Origin: Sphingobacterium paludis
Lineage (GTDB): Bacteria; Bacteroidota; Bacteroidia; Sphingobacteriales; Sphingobacteriaceae
DNA length: 64,000 bases
Direction of reading: 5' to 3'
NCBI RefSeq assembly: GCF_004364125.1
Contig: NZ_SNZV01000002.1
Span: 186,001 to 250,000, forward strand
Below are positions 62,153 to 64,000 of the stretch, in pieces. Under the pieces are notes generated by a model, which saw nothing but the letters and a program-made list of their open reading frames with translations, did no database searches and had not been told where the DNA came from. How positions within the stretch are numbered: the stretch's first letter is position 1; every line of letters begins with the position of its first letter. The position numbers were made by a program, and so were the translations under genes.

Positions 62153-62746
62153 ATGTTGATAAAGCAAATAGACGGAATCCCTGTGGTATTGGGTTCGCAG
62201 TCGCCACGGCGAAAGGAACTTTTGGCCAACCTTGGTATAGATTTTCAGGTTATCGTAAGGGAAACCGATGAGGAGTTTAATCCACAGCAATCACCAGATG
62301 ACATTGTAAGGAGCATTGCCTTGAAGAAGTTAGCTGCATTTCATGATGATCTATTTGTTGATAGCCTTGTGATTACGGCAGATACGGTAGTCGTTCACGA
62401 TGGGCAAATCTTGGGCAAGCCAAAAGACATAGATGAGGCGGTTGCCACGCTCAGGAAATTGCAGGGAACAGCGCACGATGTGCTTACTGCTGTTGCTATG
62501 GGGTACCAGGGTAAGATCCATTCGTTTGTTGAGCGTACCGGTGTTTGCTTCTATCCGATACATGAGGATGAAATTTTAGACTACGTAGAGCGCTTCCTAC
62601 CATTGGATAAGGCTGGCTCTTACGGAATACAAGAATGGATTGGTCTGATCGGCGTGAAAGCTTTGCAAGGTTCTTATGAGAATGTGGTGGGGCTACCCAC
62701 CGCACGACTGTATCAAGAATTAAAAGTAATTATTGCTAGCGCCTAA
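62153..62746 (+). CDS. maf: Maf family nucleotide pyrophosphatase
   Basis: A 197-residue Maf protein, which hydrolyses dTTP, UTP or modified pyrimidine nucleotides to monophosphates. PVVLGSQSPRRKELLANLG is the N-terminal SxSxRR signature, followed by VRETDEEF, VITADTVVVHDGQILGKPKDIDEA and DKAGSYGIQEWIGLIGVKALQGSYENVVGLP. It starts 1 bp after the kdsC stop, so the pair is co-transcribed. A bidirectional terminator follows. Confidence 0.95.
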   Translation: MLIKQIDGIPVVLGSQSPRRKELLANLGIDFQVIVRETDEEFNPQQSPDDIVRSIALKKLAAFHDDLFVDSLVITADTVVVHDGQILGKPKDIDEAVATLRKLQGTAHDVLTAVAMGYQGKIHSFVERTGVCFYPIHEDEILDYVERFLPLDKAGSYGIQEWIGLIGVKALQGSYENVVGLPTARLYQELKVIIASA

Positions 62747-62768
62747 GGCTGTAAACTATGAAGTAAAC

Positions 62769-62806
62769 AAAAAGTCTTGCCGCTTTGAAGTAGGCAAGAC
62801 TTTTTT
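62769..62806. terminator. Bidirectional terminator between maf and the TonB receptor gene
   Basis: AAAAAGTCTTGCC and GGCAAGACTTTTT form a 13-bp stem with an 11-nt loop, with T-runs on both strands. It serves the convergent maf and receptor genes. Confidence 0.9.
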
Positions 62807-62848
62807 GTACATATTGCGGCACATGGTCATGTGTCCAGCATCGTTGGG

Positions 62849-64000
62849 TTATTTGATCGTATACCTTAAACCAGCATAAAAAAGTCGTCCGGCGATCGGC
62901 CCCCAAAGAAGGTTGGTGTCAAAAAACTGTCCAAAAGGCTCATCAAAAGCCAGGATCGGGTTTTTCTGGAAAAAGTTGGTTAAATTCTCTCCCCCTAGAT
63001 AGACCGTAAGGTTTTTCTCTTTTCCCAGACTTTTACTAACCTGTGCGTTCATCGTTACATAGGCATCCGAATAGGCTTGCAGTTGATAGGCAGCAGGGTT
63101 TTCTACCGTAGAAGGAAGCCTCTTTTTGCCAACCACGTTTAGCGTGTAGTCAAAGCTCCAACCACTATGTAAATTGTAGGCCATATTTACAAATCCCCTA
63201 TGCTTTGCTGTTAAAGGCTTTTGCAATCGGCCAGCTTGATAGTCGGTCTGTACATCAAGTAAGCGGTAGGCAAATCGCGTTTCTAGATGCGCTATAGGCA
63301 TAAAACGGAAATCTGCTTGAAGGCTGTTGGAAAATGATTTGCCGTCTAGGTTGTAAAACGAAACGGCACGCGGGTTTTCCCAATCCACGACCACTTGATT
63401 GCTAAAGTTGTTATGGAAAAGTTCGACAGAAAAGCCAGATTCTCTTCCGAAAAGCTGAAAATCCTGATCGAACGTAAGTCCCGTATTCCAAGAAACCTCT
63501 GGTTTTAAGCCATATGCAGTGTTGCTTGACGAAGCAAGTTGTGCATAATCTACAGCCCGGCTCGACGCAAAGATACCCATGTTTTCGGCAAATATATTGG
63601 CCGTACGTTGTCCTCTGCCGGAACTTAGGCGAAAGGTGGTATTCGGAGCAGGGGCGTAGCGCAATACCGCTCGGGGTGTGGTAAACCACCCATAGATGCT
63701 ATTATAATCCTGACGAATTCCCAAAACAGCGTCAAATTTTTCATTGGGCGCGAATGTATATTCCAGAAAAGCGCCAGACACCGCTTCCGTGCGACGAAAG
63801 TCATTCGTTACAATCTGCTCGTTGTATTTGTCGTAAGACAGAGACAGCCCTGCTCTGTATTTATGCATCACACTACCCAATACATCTTGATAGAGCAGAT
63901 TCGCGTAGCCGCTACGCTGTTCACTGTTGTAGGTGGTTAAACCGAAGTAGCTGTCCTGGCGATAGTGCGCGCCAGATACTTGTAGCCCTATACTTCGCAG
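62849..64000 (-). CDS. TonB-dependent receptor, C-terminal barrel part
   Basis: The frame is open to the window edge, so the N-terminal plug lies outside. The visible 383 residues are amphipathic beta-strands of an outer-membrane barrel (FSVELFHNNFSNQVVVDWENP, LQADFRFMPIAHLETRFAYRLLD, NLTVYLGGENLTNFFQKNPILAF) and end in LFYAGLRYTIK, a C-terminal strand. NLTVYLGGENLTNF resembles the penultimate-strand block of TonB-dependent receptors of the vitamin or siderophore type. It is distinct from the SusC-type gene at 14352-17528. The substrate is unknown. Confidence 0.85.
   Translation of the reverse strand: MRSIGLQVSGAHYRQDSYFGLTTYNSEQRSGYANLLYQDVLGSVMHKYRAGLSLSYDKYNEQIVTNDFRRTEAVSGAFLEYTFAPNEKFDAVLGIRQDYNSIYGWFTTPRAVLRYAPAPNTTFRLSSGRGQRTANIFAENMGIFASSRAVDYAQLASSSNTAYGLKPEVSWNTGLTFDQDFQLFGRESGFSVELFHNNFSNQVVVDWENPRAVSFYNLDGKSFSNSLQADFRFMPIAHLETRFAYRLLDVQTDYQAGRLQKPLTAKHRGFVNMAYNLHSGWSFDYTLNVVGKKRLPSTVENPAAYQLQAYSDAYVTMNAQVSKSLGKEKNLTVYLGGENLTNFFQKNPILAFDEPFGQFFDTNLLWGPIAGRLFYAGLRYTIK

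Overview
The window is about 64 kb of chromosome from a Bacteroidota bacterium, most likely family Sphingobacteriaceae (Sphingobacterium/Pedobacter relatives). The evidence is a SusC/SusD pair, OstA-like and DUF4834 proteins, a Bacteroidota-type Tgt, and many promoters of the TTTG ... TAnnTTTG type used by the Bacteroidota primary sigma factor. Most genes are chromosomal housekeeping genes. I see no prophage, insertion sequence, CRISPR array, rRNA or tRNA. The genus is inference.

Layout. 1-3.7 kb: 3' end of a metallophosphoesterase gene, a MerR regulator, a small HExxH protein, accD, and a C-terminal relic of a Fic gene. 3.8-12.4 kb: dprA, an MHS-type transporter with a small membrane partner, the SRP RNA gene (6793-6887), rsmG, a glycosyltransferase, tgt, an LptF/G permease and an EamA transporter. 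12.5-20.4 kb: a minimal glycan locus of SusD, SusC and a divergent GH78 alpha-L-rhamnosidase. 20.7-26.7 kb: gltBD. 27-34.8 kb: a frameshifted gene, an S9 peptidase, a dipeptide epimerase with an overlapping 49-aa membrane ORF, a deoxyhypusine-synthase-like protein and rdgB. 34.9-42.8 kb: OstA-like protein, tilS, recF, a DciA-like protein, a Crp regulator and a TsaC-type enzyme. 42.9-53.6 kb: asnS, sucC, lolD with two unusual partners, a LacI regulator, two dihydrolipoyl dehydrogenases and an azurin-like lipoprotein. 53.6-60.1 kb: an overlapping operon of a hybrid kinase, CheR, CheB and a REC-HK-REC protein. 60.3-64 kb: floA, kdsC, maf and the 3' part of a TonB-dependent receptor gene.

Points worth a second look: (a) the CheR/CheB plus hybrid-kinase operon, which has no CheA, CheW or MCP gene; (b) three intergenic loci that combine a TAGT-rich array with an ACTTTTA/G heptad array, two of which extend into the 3' ends of genes; (c) a recurring TAnnTTTG element 4-5 nt before start codons, suggesting leaderless mRNAs; (d) a Tgt lacking the usual zinc cysteines; (e) a HAD-like protein with Glu at the nucleophile position next to a lone pre-ATP-grasp-like protein; (f) gene relics and a REP-like palindrome near 48.9 kb.

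All assignments come from reading motifs and protein composition by eye; no database search was run.
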